From Gracilibacillus suaedae (lineage in GTDB: Bacteria > Bacillota > Bacilli > Bacillales > Amphibacillaceae): a stretch of DNA of 64,000 nt. The position numbers were made by a program, and so were the translations under genes. Position 1 is the stretch's first letter; each line of letters begins with the position of its first letter. This document shows, piece by piece, positions 8,192-16,845 of this stretch. The stretch lies in the NCBI RefSeq assembly GCF_017599345.1, contig NZ_JAGFVL010000062.1, positions 186,001-250,000 of the forward strand. Direction: 5' to 3'. The notes beneath the pieces are model-generated. The model had not been told where the DNA came from. It saw only the letters and a list, made by a program, of their open reading frames with translations, and made no database searches.

Positions 8192-9382
8192 ATGTGGTTT
8201 GCGAACTTTTTTATTGCAGCAAGTATGACGATGGTGATCCCATTTCTTTCTTTATATATTGGAACATTAGGCAATTATACCGATGGCTATGTGCAAAAAT
8301 GGTCTGGTTGGGTATTTGCTATTACATTTTTAATTGCATTTATTGTCTCACCAATATGGGGGAGATTTGGTGATAAACATGGTCGTAAAACATTTTTAAT
8401 CATTGCAGGTTTTGGTTTAGGAATTAGTGTGTTACTAATGGGCTTTGTAACAAATGTCTCACAGCTTTTTATCTTACGTATGTTTATGGGATTTTTCACT
8501 GGCTTTATTTCGATGTCACAAGCCTTTATTTCAACTCAAACACCAAAGCATATTGCTGGTAAAGTACTTGGTACATTACAAACAGGAAATGTAACAGGCA
8601 GTTTATTAGGCCCGTTGTTTGGCGGGGTATTAGCGGATACGATTGGCTATGCTGCAACTTTCCAATTGACATCAGTAACATTATTTATCGCTGCTTTGTT
8701 GGTAGTACTTGGCGTGAAGGAGAACAAATTTGAAATACCGAAGACAGAAAGTTCAAGCTACTCGTCTATAGAAGTAATTAAACATATTACCAGTAATCCA
8801 ATACTTGTTGTGGTGATGGTAGTATCAATGTTTGTCCAAGTTGCAAACTTTAGTATTCAACCGATTTTATCTTTATATGTAGATGAAATACATGGAGCTA
8901 ATAGTATTGCTTTCTTTTCAGGACTTGCATTTTCAGCGGCAGGGCTTGGAAATCTCTTCATGTCACGAAATTGGGGTAAATTAGGAGATCGTATTGGTTA
9001 TGAAAAGGTCTTAATTGTACTGTTGATGTTGTCAGCCGTATTTTTCATTCCGGGGGCTTTGGTTGATAATATTTGGCAATTAGTTATTGTTAGATTCCTA
9101 TTAGGTATGGCAATTGGTGGTGTAATTCCGATAAGAACTGCTTATATTCGCCAAGTAACACCATTAAATATTCAAGGTGAAGTGTTAGGTTATAATACTA
9201 GCATTCGCTTTTTAGGTAATATTATCGGTCCAGTGGTTGGTGGTTGGATTGCTGGCTTGTATACTATTTCTATTGTCTTTTATTTTAGCAGCTTCCTGTT
9301 ATTAGCTAGCGGATTAACACTGTTATATACGGTTAAGCATGAAACGAAAGAAAGCATGAAACACCATCCAGCACATTCATAG
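8192..9382 (+). CDS. MFS efflux transporter
   Basis: This protein of about 396 residues has 12 hydrophobic segments and the MFS loop motif WGRFGDKHGRKT between helices 2 and 3, as in drug:proton antiporters such as NorA/YkuC-type pumps. A second RFLLGMAIGG block marks the other half. The first ATG (8192) lies at the edge of helix 1. The frame stays open upstream to a TAA at 8129, and the 12 upstream residues (NQEQLAKRNLSI) look like the normal cytoplasmic N-terminus, but that stretch has no ATG, GTG or TTG. A GAAGAAGGG site precedes three ATT codons (8144-8152), so an ATT start is possible. Confidence 0.82.
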   Translation: MWFANFFIAASMTMVIPFLSLYIGTLGNYTDGYVQKWSGWVFAITFLIAFIVSPIWGRFGDKHGRKTFLIIAGFGLGISVLLMGFVTNVSQLFILRMFMGFFTGFISMSQAFISTQTPKHIAGKVLGTLQTGNVTGSLLGPLFGGVLADTIGYAATFQLTSVTLFIAALLVVLGVKENKFEIPKTESSSYSSIEVIKHITSNPILVVVMVVSMFVQVANFSIQPILSLYVDEIHGANSIAFFSGLAFSAAGLGNLFMSRNWGKLGDRIGYEKVLIVLLMLSAVFFIPGALVDNIWQLVIVRFLLGMAIGGVIPIRTAYIRQVTPLNIQGEVLGYNTSIRFLGNIIGPVVGGWIAGLYTISIVFYFSSFLLLASGLTLLYTVKHETKESMKHHPAHS

Positions 9383-9472
9383 AATCAGAATATTTCTCAT
9401 GGTCATACTAAAAGTGGTATTATATCCATCTCAGACTGAATGACTCTGAATAATAAAAAGGGGTGAATCATT

Positions 9473-10420
9473 ATGGAAACAAGAGCCGTGATTATTAATA
9501 AATATGGCAGTAAAGATGTATTAGAAGAAGGTAGAGTTACATTGCCGGAACTTGGGGAACATCAGGTATTAGTACGTGAAAAAGCAACTTCTATTAACCC
9601 GATCGACTGGAAGCTTCGTGAAGGGTATTTACAACAAATGTTTGATTGGAAATTTCCGATTATTCTCGGTTGGGATGTTGCGGGAGTGATCGAAGCAGTT
9701 GGATCAGCAGTAACGGATTGGCAAGAAGGTGATGAAGTGTTTGCCCGTCCAGAAACAACACGTTTTGGAACATATGCGGAATATACTATGGTGGATGATC
9801 ATTTATTAGCCAAAAAACCAGACAATATATCCTTTGAAGAGGCTGCGGCAGTACCGTTAGCGGGGATGACGGCCTATCAAGGATTGTTTGATCATGGACA
9901 CCTAAAAGCAGGCGAGAAAGTGTTAATCCATGCTGGTGCAGGTGGAGTCGGAACGTATGCAATCCAATTAGCCAAAGAAGCAGGTGCGTATGTATATACA
10001 ACAGCAAGTGAAAAGAATCATGAACTGCTTCGATCACTAGGTGCTGATGAAGTGATTGATTATCGTACCACTGATTTCAGAGATGTAGTACAAGATATTG
10101 ATCTTGTATTAGATACGATGGGTGGCGATGTACAACTTAATAGTTTTGATGTCCTGAAAGAAAATAGTGGGCGACTTATGACTGTGGTAGGCGCACCAGA
10201 TCAGGAAAAAGCAAAAGAGAAAAATGTTGAGGTTAAGGGGATATGGCTTCAACCAGAAGGCAAACAACTTAGTAAGTTAGCTGATTTACTGCAAGAGAAG
10301 AAAATGAAAAGTATAGTAGGCAGGACCTTCCCTTTAACACAACAAGGTGTTCATGATGCCCATGCATTAAGTGAAACCCATCATGCTGTTGGGAAGATCG
10401 TGATTACGATGGATGAATAG
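9473..10420 (+). CDS. Zinc-independent quinone-reductase-type NADP oxidoreductase
   Basis: This 315-residue medium-chain dehydrogenase/reductase has the GroES-like N-terminal half (SINPIDWKLREG, GWDVAGVIEAVG) and a Rossmann half with HAGAGGVGTYAIQLAK. The zinc-binding cysteines of true alcohol dehydrogenases are absent, so it belongs with NADPH:quinone reductases. These reduce quinones or enones; the real substrate is unknown. It has its own AAAAGGGGTGA ribosome site, follows the MFS gene by 90 bases and may be read with it. The MITE-like element begins 11 bases after its stop. Confidence 0.85.
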   Translation: METRAVIINKYGSKDVLEEGRVTLPELGEHQVLVREKATSINPIDWKLREGYLQQMFDWKFPIILGWDVAGVIEAVGSAVTDWQEGDEVFARPETTRFGTYAEYTMVDDHLLAKKPDNISFEEAAAVPLAGMTAYQGLFDHGHLKAGEKVLIHAGAGGVGTYAIQLAKEAGAYVYTTASEKNHELLRSLGADEVIDYRTTDFRDVVQDIDLVLDTMGGDVQLNSFDVLKENSGRLMTVVGAPDQEKAKEKNVEVKGIWLQPEGKQLSKLADLLQEKKMKSIVGRTFPLTQQGVHDAHALSETHHAVGKIVITMDE

Positions 10421-10430
10421 TACGAATGAA

Positions 10431-10682
10431 AAAAGAGGCTGGGACAAAAGAGTAATTAGATAGGAAAAATCCGAACATTAATGCCTGAATGCACATATCG
10501 CTTCGGCAAAACACTTCGCTTTCCGTGGGCACGGCTTTAGCTAACTGTGTGAAGAAGAACACTTCACACAGTGGATCTTCAGCTCGTGCTATTCCCACAG
10601 GAGTCTACGTATTTTGCCTACGCTTAGTTTCAGATTGTTCGGATTCTCGTTCTTCCTATTTAGTTATGTCCCGGCCTCTTTT
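10431..10682. mobile_element. MITE-like element with long terminal inverted repeats
   Basis: The two ends are inverted copies of each other over about 44 bases. The left end reads AAAAGAGGCTGGGACA and runs on to ATCCGAAC; the right end reads GTTCGGAT and runs on to GTCCCGGCCTCTTTT. The interior has a second hairpin (CTGTGTGAAG / CTTCACACAG) and the dispersed repeat seen at 6085 and 42852. There is no plausible coding sequence inside; the open frames are by-products of the palindrome. At 252 bases with no transposase, it fits a non-autonomous mobile or folded intergenic element. It fills most of the 363-base gap. Confidence 0.6.
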
Positions 10683-10783
10683 CTTGCGTATGTTCAAAAA
10701 AACCCCACTAGAGTACAGCTAATATCATTCCTAATTAGTTGCAATTGTAATATATTTATGCGCTTATGAATGTTAAAACGTTG

Positions 10784-11470
10784 TTATCTTAATTGTTTGT
10801 ACGAAACAACAAATAAACCATCATTCTCTAGCCATTCAGCAAATAGTGCGTCTTCTGTTTTGCTTATATTATGGGCTAATAATTGGCTTTGTAACCATTG
10901 CTCGTCTTTGTTTAGTTCCTTTAAATGTTCTTTAATAATTTCGCCATCCTTAATTAGTGTTACAGGGAGATAAACAGGCTGTGGAGGCATATTAAAGTCT
11001 TGTAAAGTAGTTTTTTGATATGGTGTCTTTTTTAATACACTTATGGAGCCATTAGGTTCGATCAGAGCAAAGGCAACTTCGCGAATCGAAAAAATTTCAC
11101 TTTGTCGAAGTAAACTTTGTAATTGGTTAAGGTTCATACGACTTTTCTTTAACTCGTCAAAGTCAATTTGACCATCTCGAATAACGACAGAAGGTTTCCC
11201 TTCAAATTGTTCTCTATAAAACATAGATTTCTGACCAATATATTCTACTAGAAACAATAAAATCCCCCATATTAGTAAAGTAAAGAAAATATAAATAATA
11301 GGGACATTCTCTTCATAAATGGCATTTCCTAACAATTCACTTAAAACAACAGCAGATATAAAATGAAAAGGAGTAAATTGGTCAATTAATTTCGGGCCAG
11401 TAATTCTGATTAATAAAAGAAGTAAAAAGAAACCTGTCACTAATTTGAGAATGATTTGAATAAAGTCCAT
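10784..11470 (-). CDS. DUF421 membrane protein (YetF/YrbG-like)
   Basis: This 228-residue protein has three N-terminal membrane helices and a soluble C-terminal region with the family signature around PSVVIRDGQIDFDELKKSRM and FALIEPNGSISVLKK. YetF-family proteins are of this length and are membrane-bound with no settled function; some have been tied to spore or envelope traits. An AGGGGGC site precedes the ATG. It stands alone. A second, diverged member of the family is encoded at 61554-62267. Confidence 0.82.
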   Translation of the reverse strand: MDFIQIILKLVTGFFLLLLLIRITGPKLIDQFTPFHFISAVVLSELLGNAIYEENVPIIYIFFTLLIWGILLFLVEYIGQKSMFYREQFEGKPSVVIRDGQIDFDELKKSRMNLNQLQSLLRQSEIFSIREVAFALIEPNGSISVLKKTPYQKTTLQDFNMPPQPVYLPVTLIKDGEIIKEHLKELNKDEQWLQSQLLAHNISKTEDALFAEWLENDGLFVVSYKQLR

Positions 11471-11782
11471 TGGATAGCCCCCTGATTATTCATATAGCCT
11501 AAAAAATTAGTACACTATTATTCTTTCCAAAATTTAAGTAATAGATTCATATAATAAGTTTTAATTTCTAACAAAAGATAAACGGATTATTTATATATAT
11601 CAAAGAGCACAGGTACTCGATAGAATTAATAAGTTAATTTGTGTTTTAATTGCTTATAAGTGGGTATAGTTATATTACTTTCCCTGACTATGTTAGACAA
11701 AGAGTATAGGAGAGAAGGCATATTTGTACAGAACATCTTTCTATCTCAAATTCAAATAACCTGTTTAGGAGGTACGAGGTAA
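11471..11782. other. AT-rich intergenic gap, no gene seen
   Basis: The 312 bases separate two divergent genes and should hold both promoters. I see no convincing small gene, RNA or repeat. A good ribosome site (TAGGAGGT) precedes the hydrolase gene at the right edge. Confidence 0.4.
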
Positions 11783-12406
11783 ATGAAGAAAACGATGGTT
11801 AGTAGTGTTTTATTTTTGATCGCAGTATTTTTATTTGTCGGTGAAGATACGAAGGTTCAAGCTACGACTAATTTAGATTATGGTAGTTCAGGACAAGAAG
11901 TATATGATATTCAAGGCAAATTATTTAGAATGGGATATTTACATACGGAGCCAACTGGTTATTATGGAAATTTAACGGAAAGAGCAGTAAAAGATTTTCA
12001 ATATGAAACAAATCTCTGGGTTGATGGTGTTGTTGGGACAAAGACCCGAAATCAAATTGACAATGTCGAGATGATGGCAAAGGTAGTAAATGGTGAAGCA
12101 AGAGGGGAATCATACCAGGGAAAGGTAGCGGTAGCAGCAGTTATTTTAAATCGAAGGAACTCTACTGAATTTCCCAACACCATTCAACGTGTAATTTTTC
12201 AGGAAAATGCCTTTACAGCAGTTCTGGATGGTCAATATTATCTGCAACCGGATATGGATGCTTATCAAGCGGTGATTGAAGCGTTGAATGGTTACGACCC
12301 AACAGAAGGTACAACCTATTATTATAATCCTGAAAAAGCGACAGATGAATGGATTTTCACTCGTCAAACTATCACACAAATTGGGAATCATGTTTTCGCG
12401 GAATAA
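11783..12406 (+). CDS. Secreted cell-wall hydrolase, SleB/CwlJ type, with peptidoglycan-binding domain
   Basis: This 207-residue protein has a signal peptide (1-27, ending VQA), a peptidoglycan-binding domain (about 32-92, SSGQEVYDIQGKLFRMGY and AVKDFQ) and a C-terminal hydrolase_2 domain beginning MMAKVVNGEARGESYQGK. The glutamate of GEARGE is the expected catalytic residue. This is the layout of SleB, the spore cortex lytic transglycosylase, but SleB is longer, so this may be one of several paralogues acting in germination or wall turnover. It stands alone between divergent DUF421 and a mechanosensitive channel gene. Confidence 0.82.
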   Translation: MKKTMVSSVLFLIAVFLFVGEDTKVQATTNLDYGSSGQEVYDIQGKLFRMGYLHTEPTGYYGNLTERAVKDFQYETNLWVDGVVGTKTRNQIDNVEMMAKVVNGEARGESYQGKVAVAAVILNRRNSTEFPNTIQRVIFQENAFTAVLDGQYYLQPDMDAYQAVIEALNGYDPTEGTTYYYNPEKATDEWIFTRQTITQIGNHVFAE

Positions 12407-12502
12407 AACCTATTTTTTTATAAATAGTCATAAAGACTTTTATGTCATACGAATCATATTGTGGTATGATATTTTGGTAGTAAAAATGATAGAAAGGAAG
12501 AT

Positions 12503-13297
12503 ATGATGGATTGGATGACTTTAGTAGTAGATTATGGAACAAGACTAGTATTTGCCATTATAACATTAATTGTTGGGTTTCCTATTATTAAATTGATTAC
12601 CAAAATAATAGGTAGCCGAATGGAAAAATCAAAATTAGATGAAAGTTTAAAGCCTTTCTTGTTATCCGTAATTAGTGCAATTCTAAAAGTTTTACTTGTT
12701 ATAACTGTTATTGGAATATTAGAAGTCCCAATGGCTTCGTTTGTTGCAGTTATTGGTGCAGCAGGTTTAGCTGTAGGTCTAGCTTTCCAAGGTTCGTTAG
12801 CCAATTTCGCTGGAGGCGTTTTGTTACTTACGTTACGTCCTTTTCGTGTTGGAGACTATATTGAAGGGGGCGGATATGGCGGAACCGTTAAGGCGATTCA
12901 AATCTTGTATACAGAATTGATTACACCTGATAATAAAGTAATTTTTATTCCGAATGGAAGTTTATCTAATGCAGGAATTGTAAATTATTCTGTAAATAGC
13001 ACCCGTCGAGTTGATTTTACTTTCGGCGTTGGGTATGAAGCAGATACGCAACATGTATTACAATCGTTAGAAAGTGTTGTGAACAGTCACTCAGCTGTTC
13101 TTCAAGACCCAGAACCGTTTATCCGTTTATCTTCACATGGTGATAGTGCAGTAGAATATACGGTAAGAGTTTGGGTGAACGCAGAGGATTACTGGGATGT
13201 CCATTTTGATATATTAGAACAAGTAAAGACGAAATTTGATCAAGAGAATATTTCAATTCCATATCCACAAATGGATGTCCATGTGACCAATCAGTAA
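12503..13297 (+). CDS. Small-conductance mechanosensitive channel, MscS family
   Basis: This is a 264-residue MscS protein of usual length. Three membrane helices are followed by the pore helix, rich in Gly and Ala (AAGLAVGLAFQGSLANFAGG), then the beta domain with RPFRVGDYIEG and the C-terminal vestibule. It opens under membrane tension to release solutes on osmotic downshift, which suits a salt-tolerant host. Two adjacent ATG codons (12503, 12506) follow a GAAAGGAAG ribosome site. A strong hairpin terminator follows at 13305. It appears monocistronic. Confidence 0.9.
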   Translation: MMDWMTLVVDYGTRLVFAIITLIVGFPIIKLITKIIGSRMEKSKLDESLKPFLLSVISAILKVLLVITVIGILEVPMASFVAVIGAAGLAVGLAFQGSLANFAGGVLLLTLRPFRVGDYIEGGGYGGTVKAIQILYTELITPDNKVIFIPNGSLSNAGIVNYSVNSTRRVDFTFGVGYEADTQHVLQSLESVVNSHSAVLQDPEPFIRLSSHGDSAVEYTVRVWVNAEDYWDVHFDILEQVKTKFDQENISIPYPQMDVHVTNQ

Positions 13298-13304
13298 ATA
13301 AGTG

Positions 13305-13334
13305 AAGGCTGCCGGAATTTCTGGCAGCCTTTTA
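13305..13334. terminator. Bidirectional terminator
   Basis: AAGGCTGCCGG and CTGGCAGCCTT form an 11-bp stem around AATTT, followed by a T run. It ends the mechanosensitive channel gene and probably also the convergent DoxX gene. Confidence 0.75.
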
Positions 13335-13342
13335 AGAATGCA

Positions 13343-13699
13343 CTAGTGTTTCCAAAGAATATAGAGTAGGAAAAGCATGACAATATCTAATCTTGCTTCA
13401 AATGCAAACTCGAATAGACCGGACTCAAGGACAGGTACTTTAGTTAGAAAAATGGCGGCGACCATAATTCCAATTAATAGAATCGTTGCCTGTTTCACAT
13501 AGTAATTAAAAATGATCAATCCAGCACACGCTAATTCGGAAATACCAATGATTAATACTGCTGCTTCAGGATAGGGAATACCATAATTAGCAAAAGCACC
13601 AGTAAAATCTGCGACAACTAATTTCATTAGAGCAGAAGCGATAAACACATAGCCAACTAGATATCGAATAAGTTGATGTGATGAAATATTCTTTAACAT
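13343..13699 (-). CDS. DoxX-like small membrane protein
   Basis: This 118-residue protein has four hydrophobic segments and a DoxX-like pattern: RYLVGYVFIASALMKL, then a Gly/Ala-rich helix and an acidic residue in ISELACAG. Family members are often tied to oxidative stress or quinone traffic, but the role here is unknown. The ATG at 13699 sits at the right distance from AAGGAGGG; the in-frame TTG one codon upstream is too close. It stands alone. Confidence 0.72.
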   Translation of the reverse strand: MLKNISSHQLIRYLVGYVFIASALMKLVVADFTGAFANYGIPYPEAAVLIIGISELACAGLIIFNYYVKQATILLIGIMVAAIFLTKVPVLESGLFEFAFEARLDIVMLFLLYILWKH

Positions 13700-13900
13700 C
13701 AATAGCCCTCCTTATCAGTTGTTTATCTATATATATGCAAGATAGGAGACAAGCTATGCGAAATTTATTCATCTTAAAGTAATTATAAGTAAACAACAAT
13801 CGACTCGTTTCTTGGTATTTTAAATTCAGTTACGGATTTTGCATAATATACTTGTGGGTTATACAGAGATGATGGTAGGAGGATTTAACTTGAAGAAAAC

Positions 13901-13933
13901 AGGCCGATTTCACCAATGAGGTGAAATCGGCCT
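13901..13933 (-). terminator. Terminator of the NAD(P)-binding protein gene
   Basis: A 14-bp stem (AGGCCGATTTCACC and its complement) encloses a short loop, and a T-rich run follows on the minus strand. It lies 16 bases after the stop of the minus-strand gene. Confidence 0.7.
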
Positions 13934-13948
13934 TGGAAATAGACATAT

Positions 13949-14599
13949 TTAGATGGATTTAACCGCATCTTCAACAGGTGTATTCCCTGTCACAACTTGA
14001 AATCTCTTTCCAATCGTTGAGTCATTGTTCAAACTAGCTACAATCACCCGTGCAATGTCTTCTCGCGGAACTTGGCCTCTTTCCACTTTTTCAGCCAGTT
14101 CCACTTGGTTTTTGCCTGGATCATTGGTTAATCCACCAGGGTGAATAATCGTATAGTCTAAATCAGTGGATGTCAGCCATTCATCTGCATAATGCTTCGC
14201 AACCACATATGGTGCAAAACCCTCCGGAGCGGATTGGATTGCTTCACGACTGGTATCAAATGAACTGATCATTACGTAACGCTTCACATTAGCTTGCTTT
14301 GCTGCTTCAATAGTTTTAACAGCACCATCTAGATCGATCATAAGGGTTTTGTCTTTACCTGTATGTGGTCCAGAGCCTGCTGTGAATACCATCGCGTCTA
14401 CTCCTTCTGCAGCTTTAGCAATTCCATCAATATCATCTTCAAGATCCACCAAAGCAACCTCAGCTCCTAAATCTTCAAAGTAAGCAGCTTGTTCTTCTTT
14501 GCGAATCATTGCCTTTGCTTCAAGATTATCTTCATCTTGGATGAATCTTACCAAGTGTTTTCCAATCTGGCCATTAGCACCTACAACTAATACTTTCAT
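13949..14599 (-). CDS. NAD(P)-binding SDR-like protein (atypical SDR, YwnB/YhfK type)
   Basis: This 216-residue protein begins with the Rossmann motif GANGQIGKHL and continues with VDAMVFTAG and MISSFDTS. It has a Tyr-x-x-x-Lys-like YVVAKHYAD. These compact atypical SDRs (about 210 residues) are NAD(P)H-binding epimerase- or reductase-like proteins; B. subtilis YhfK is a close match in length and motifs. The substrate is unknown. An AAAGGGTGA site precedes the start, and a strong hairpin follows the stop. Confidence 0.82.
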   Translation of the reverse strand: MKVLVVGANGQIGKHLVRFIQDEDNLEAKAMIRKEEQAAYFEDLGAEVALVDLEDDIDGIAKAAEGVDAMVFTAGSGPHTGKDKTLMIDLDGAVKTIEAAKQANVKRYVMISSFDTSREAIQSAPEGFAPYVVAKHYADEWLTSTDLDYTIIHPGGLTNDPGKNQVELAEKVERGQVPREDIARVIVASLNNDSTIGKRFQVVTGNTPVEDAVKSI

Positions 14600-15047
14600 T
14601 TACTTCACCCTTTCCAATTTTCTATATGTTACATTTTAAAGCTTTAAGATAGAAAAGTTAAATATTTGATTTGCAGTCCTTTTTATCTCGGTGCTAACCG
14701 TCTGTCAGCCTTCCACTTCAAACTTTCAGTAAACACAAGGGTACGTGTAGGGATAGCAGACGCTAACACTCTGATCATAGTCTCACTTTATAAGTATTTG
14801 TTGTTACTTTAGAATTAAACAGATTTATTTCCAGGATGTTTGTGACATTATTCTTACTTTTTTTCCAACCTTAAATAGTTTATAATTATTAGATGATAGT
14901 AGAGATTTCAAAAAATATAATAGACTATAAATGGTTATCATTGGAAAGGACTGGGTTGTTCCTGAATAATGCCTTACTTTTTGTTACACCAAAGCAGGAG
15001 AGCCTACTCTTTTTTTGCAGTTTAGGGATCAGGAAAGGAAGGTTTTA
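14600..15047. repeat. Intergenic gap with second copy of a dispersed repeat
   Basis: Positions 14690-14790 carry the words shared with 7026-7105 (CGGTG, CACTTCAA, AGTAAACACAAG, TAGGGATAGCAGACG, TAAC). Closer to mqo, a short hairpin (about 14997-15010) is followed by seven T residues and could attenuate transcription, but the stem is weak. No gene or known riboswitch is recognised in this 448-base stretch. Confidence 0.4.
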
Positions 15048-16568
15048 ATGAGCAACGTACAGAAAAAATCAGATGTTATTTTAATTGGTGCTGGAGTTAT
15101 GAGTGCGACTTTGGGATCAATGTTAAAAGAATTAGCACCAGAATGGGATATAAAAGTATTTGAGAAGCTTGATAATGCTGGAGAAGAAAGCTCCAACGAA
15201 TGGAATAATGCCGGTACTGGACATGCTGCGCTATGCGAGCTTAACTATACAACGGAAAAAGCCGATGGATCTATCGACACTACCAAAGCTGTAAGAGTTA
15301 ATGAACAGTTTCAAGTTTCCAGACAGTTTTGGTCTTATCTAGTTAAAAGCAATCTGATTGAAAATCCACAAGATTTTATCATGCCAATACCCCATATGAG
15401 TTTAGTTCAAGGGGAAGAGAATGTAGCTTTTTTGCAAAAACGTTTTGAAGCGTTATCAAATATTCCACTTTTTCAAGATATGGAATTTTCTGATGATCCT
15501 GAGAAACTGAAGGAATGGATTCCACTTATTATGGAAGACCGTACACAAGATCAGCCAATTGCAGCAACCAAAATTGACTCAGGAACGGACGTAAACTTCG
15601 GTGCTTTAACACGTAAATTGTTCGACCACTTAGAGGAAACAGGCGTGGAAGTGAATTATAAGCATAGTGTGGAAGATATTAAAAGAACCAGTGATGGTTC
15701 CTGGGAAGTAAAGGTGCATGATCTTGCTAACGATAAATTAGAGTTCCATACTGCAAAGTTTATTTTTATTGGTGGGGGTGGTGGAAGTCTGCCTTTACTA
15801 CAAAAAACTGGTATTCCAGAATCCAAAAATATTGGAGGCTTCCCGGTAAGCGGACTATTTATGGTATGTAACAATCCGGATGTCGTAGAGAAGCATCATG
15901 GAAAGGTATACGGTAAAGCTAAGGTAGGTGCCCCGCCAATGTCTGTCCCGCACCTTGATACCAGATTCATCGATAACAAAAAATCATTACTGTTTGGACC
16001 TTATGCTGGTTTCTCACCAAAATTTCTAAAAACCGGTTCTAATTTTGATTTGCTTGGTTCAGTCAAACCGAGTAATGTCTTAACCATGTTATCAGCAGGG
16101 GCAAAAGAGCTGGCATTAACGAAATATCTGATCCAACAAGTGCTGTCATCGAAAGAACAACGCATGGAAGAATTGCGTGAATTTATTCCGAATGCTAAAA
16201 GTGAGGACTGGGACATAGTCGTAGCTGGTCAACGTGTACAGGTTATTAAAGATACAGAAGCAGGCGGTAAAGGAACACTTCAATTTGGAACAGAAGTTGT
16301 CTGTGCTCAAGATGGCTCGATAGCCGCATTGCTCGGTGCATCTCCAGGTGCATCTACCGCAGTACAAGTTATGCTGGAGCTATTGCAAAGATGTTTCCCA
16401 CAACATATAAAAGAATGGGAACCGAAAATAAAAGAAATGGTTCCATCCTATGGTGTGTCGTTAGCAGAAAATCCTGAAATGTTCCGGGAAATTCATACGG
16501 AAACAGAAGAGGCACTTGGGCTAACCGTCAATGGCCCGATTAACGGTGCAGAATCAAAAAGTAGTTAA
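15048..16568 (+). CDS. mqo: Malate:quinone oxidoreductase
   Basis: This 506-residue membrane-associated FAD enzyme oxidises malate to oxaloacetate and passes electrons to quinone, replacing or backing up malate dehydrogenase. Seen are the FAD motif [13 protein letters not shown], the family block [37 protein letters not shown], and a C-terminal [16 protein letters not shown]. The size matches B. subtilis Mqo. The frame extends to a TTG at 15015, but AAAGGAAGG precedes the ATG at 15048, which fits the family start. A terminator follows at 16581. It is monocistronic. Confidence 0.93.
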   Translation: MSNVQKKSDVILIGAGVMSATLGSMLKELAPEWDIKVFEKLDNAGEESSNEWNNAGTGHAALCELNYTTEKADGSIDTTKAVRVNEQFQVSRQFWSYLVKSNLIENPQDFIMPIPHMSLVQGEENVAFLQKRFEALSNIPLFQDMEFSDDPEKLKEWIPLIMEDRTQDQPIAATKIDSGTDVNFGALTRKLFDHLEETGVEVNYKHSVEDIKRTSDGSWEVKVHDLANDKLEFHTAKFIFIGGGGGSLPLLQKTGIPESKNIGGFPVSGLFMVCNNPDVVEKHHGKVYGKAKVGAPPMSVPHLDTRFIDNKKSLLFGPYAGFSPKFLKTGSNFDLLGSVKPSNVLTMLSAGAKELALTKYLIQQVLSSKEQRMEELREFIPNAKSEDWDIVVAGQRVQVIKDTEAGGKGTLQFGTEVVCAQDGSIAALLGASPGASTAVQVMLELLQRCFPQHIKEWEPKIKEMVPSYGVSLAENPEMFREIHTETEEALGLTVNGPINGAESKSS

Positions 16569-16580
16569 TTGAAAAATTTG

Positions 16581-16617
16581 AATGCCGGATTTCTTATGGA
16601 AATCACCGGCATTTTTC
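16581..16617 (+). terminator. Terminator of mqo
   Basis: AATGCCGG and CCGGCATT form the stem, extended by ATTTC/GAAAT pairing, and T-rich sequence follows. It lies 12 bases after the mqo stop. Confidence 0.75.
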
Positions 16618-16640
16618 TTATACATTAATAAATTTGGAAA

Positions 16641-16800
16641 AGTTGCCAGAAAACTAGCTGAAGTTGCCAGTAAATCATAAAAAGTTGCCAGAAAACTAGC
16701 TGAAGTTGCCAGTAAATCATAAAAAGTTGCCAGAAAACCAGCCGAAGTTGCCAGTAAATCATAAAAGTTGCCAGAAAACTTAGCGGACTATGCGAGTAAA
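16641..16800. repeat. Tandem repeat of 42 bases built from two 21-base halves
   Basis: Units start at 16641, 16683, 16725 and 16766. Each has the half-units AGTTGCCAGAAAACTAGCTGA and AGTTGCCAGTAAATCATAAAA; the fourth is degraded. A minus-strand frame of 72 codons crosses it, but only because the unit is a multiple of three. It lies just after the xylanase terminator. The same AGTTGCCAGTAAA word recurs after the galactanase gene at 55272. Confidence 0.85.
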
Positions 16801-16845
16801 TGAAATGGGGGACTGATGCTATTTCATCAGTCCCCCATTTCATTT
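16798..16845 (-). terminator. Terminator of the xylanase gene
   Basis: A perfect 21-bp stem (16798-16818 with 16825-16845) with a CTATTT loop overlaps the xylanase stop codon by two bases. The same stem could stop rightward reading across the tandem repeats. Confidence 0.8.

Noticed and set aside
10489-10722. Open frames on both strands in the gap after the oxidoreductase gene.
   Set aside because: They lie in the palindromic MITE-like element, mirror each other, and show no protein-like pattern or ribosome site.
14940-15030. Possible riboswitch or attenuator before mqo.
   Set aside because: Only a four- to five-base stem precedes the T run, and no conserved aptamer core was recognised.
16625-16843. 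72-codon minus-strand frame with a repeated FWQL-MIYWQL pattern.
   Set aside because: It is a translation of the 42-base tandem repeat, whose period is a multiple of three. It has no ribosome site and crosses the terminator hairpin.
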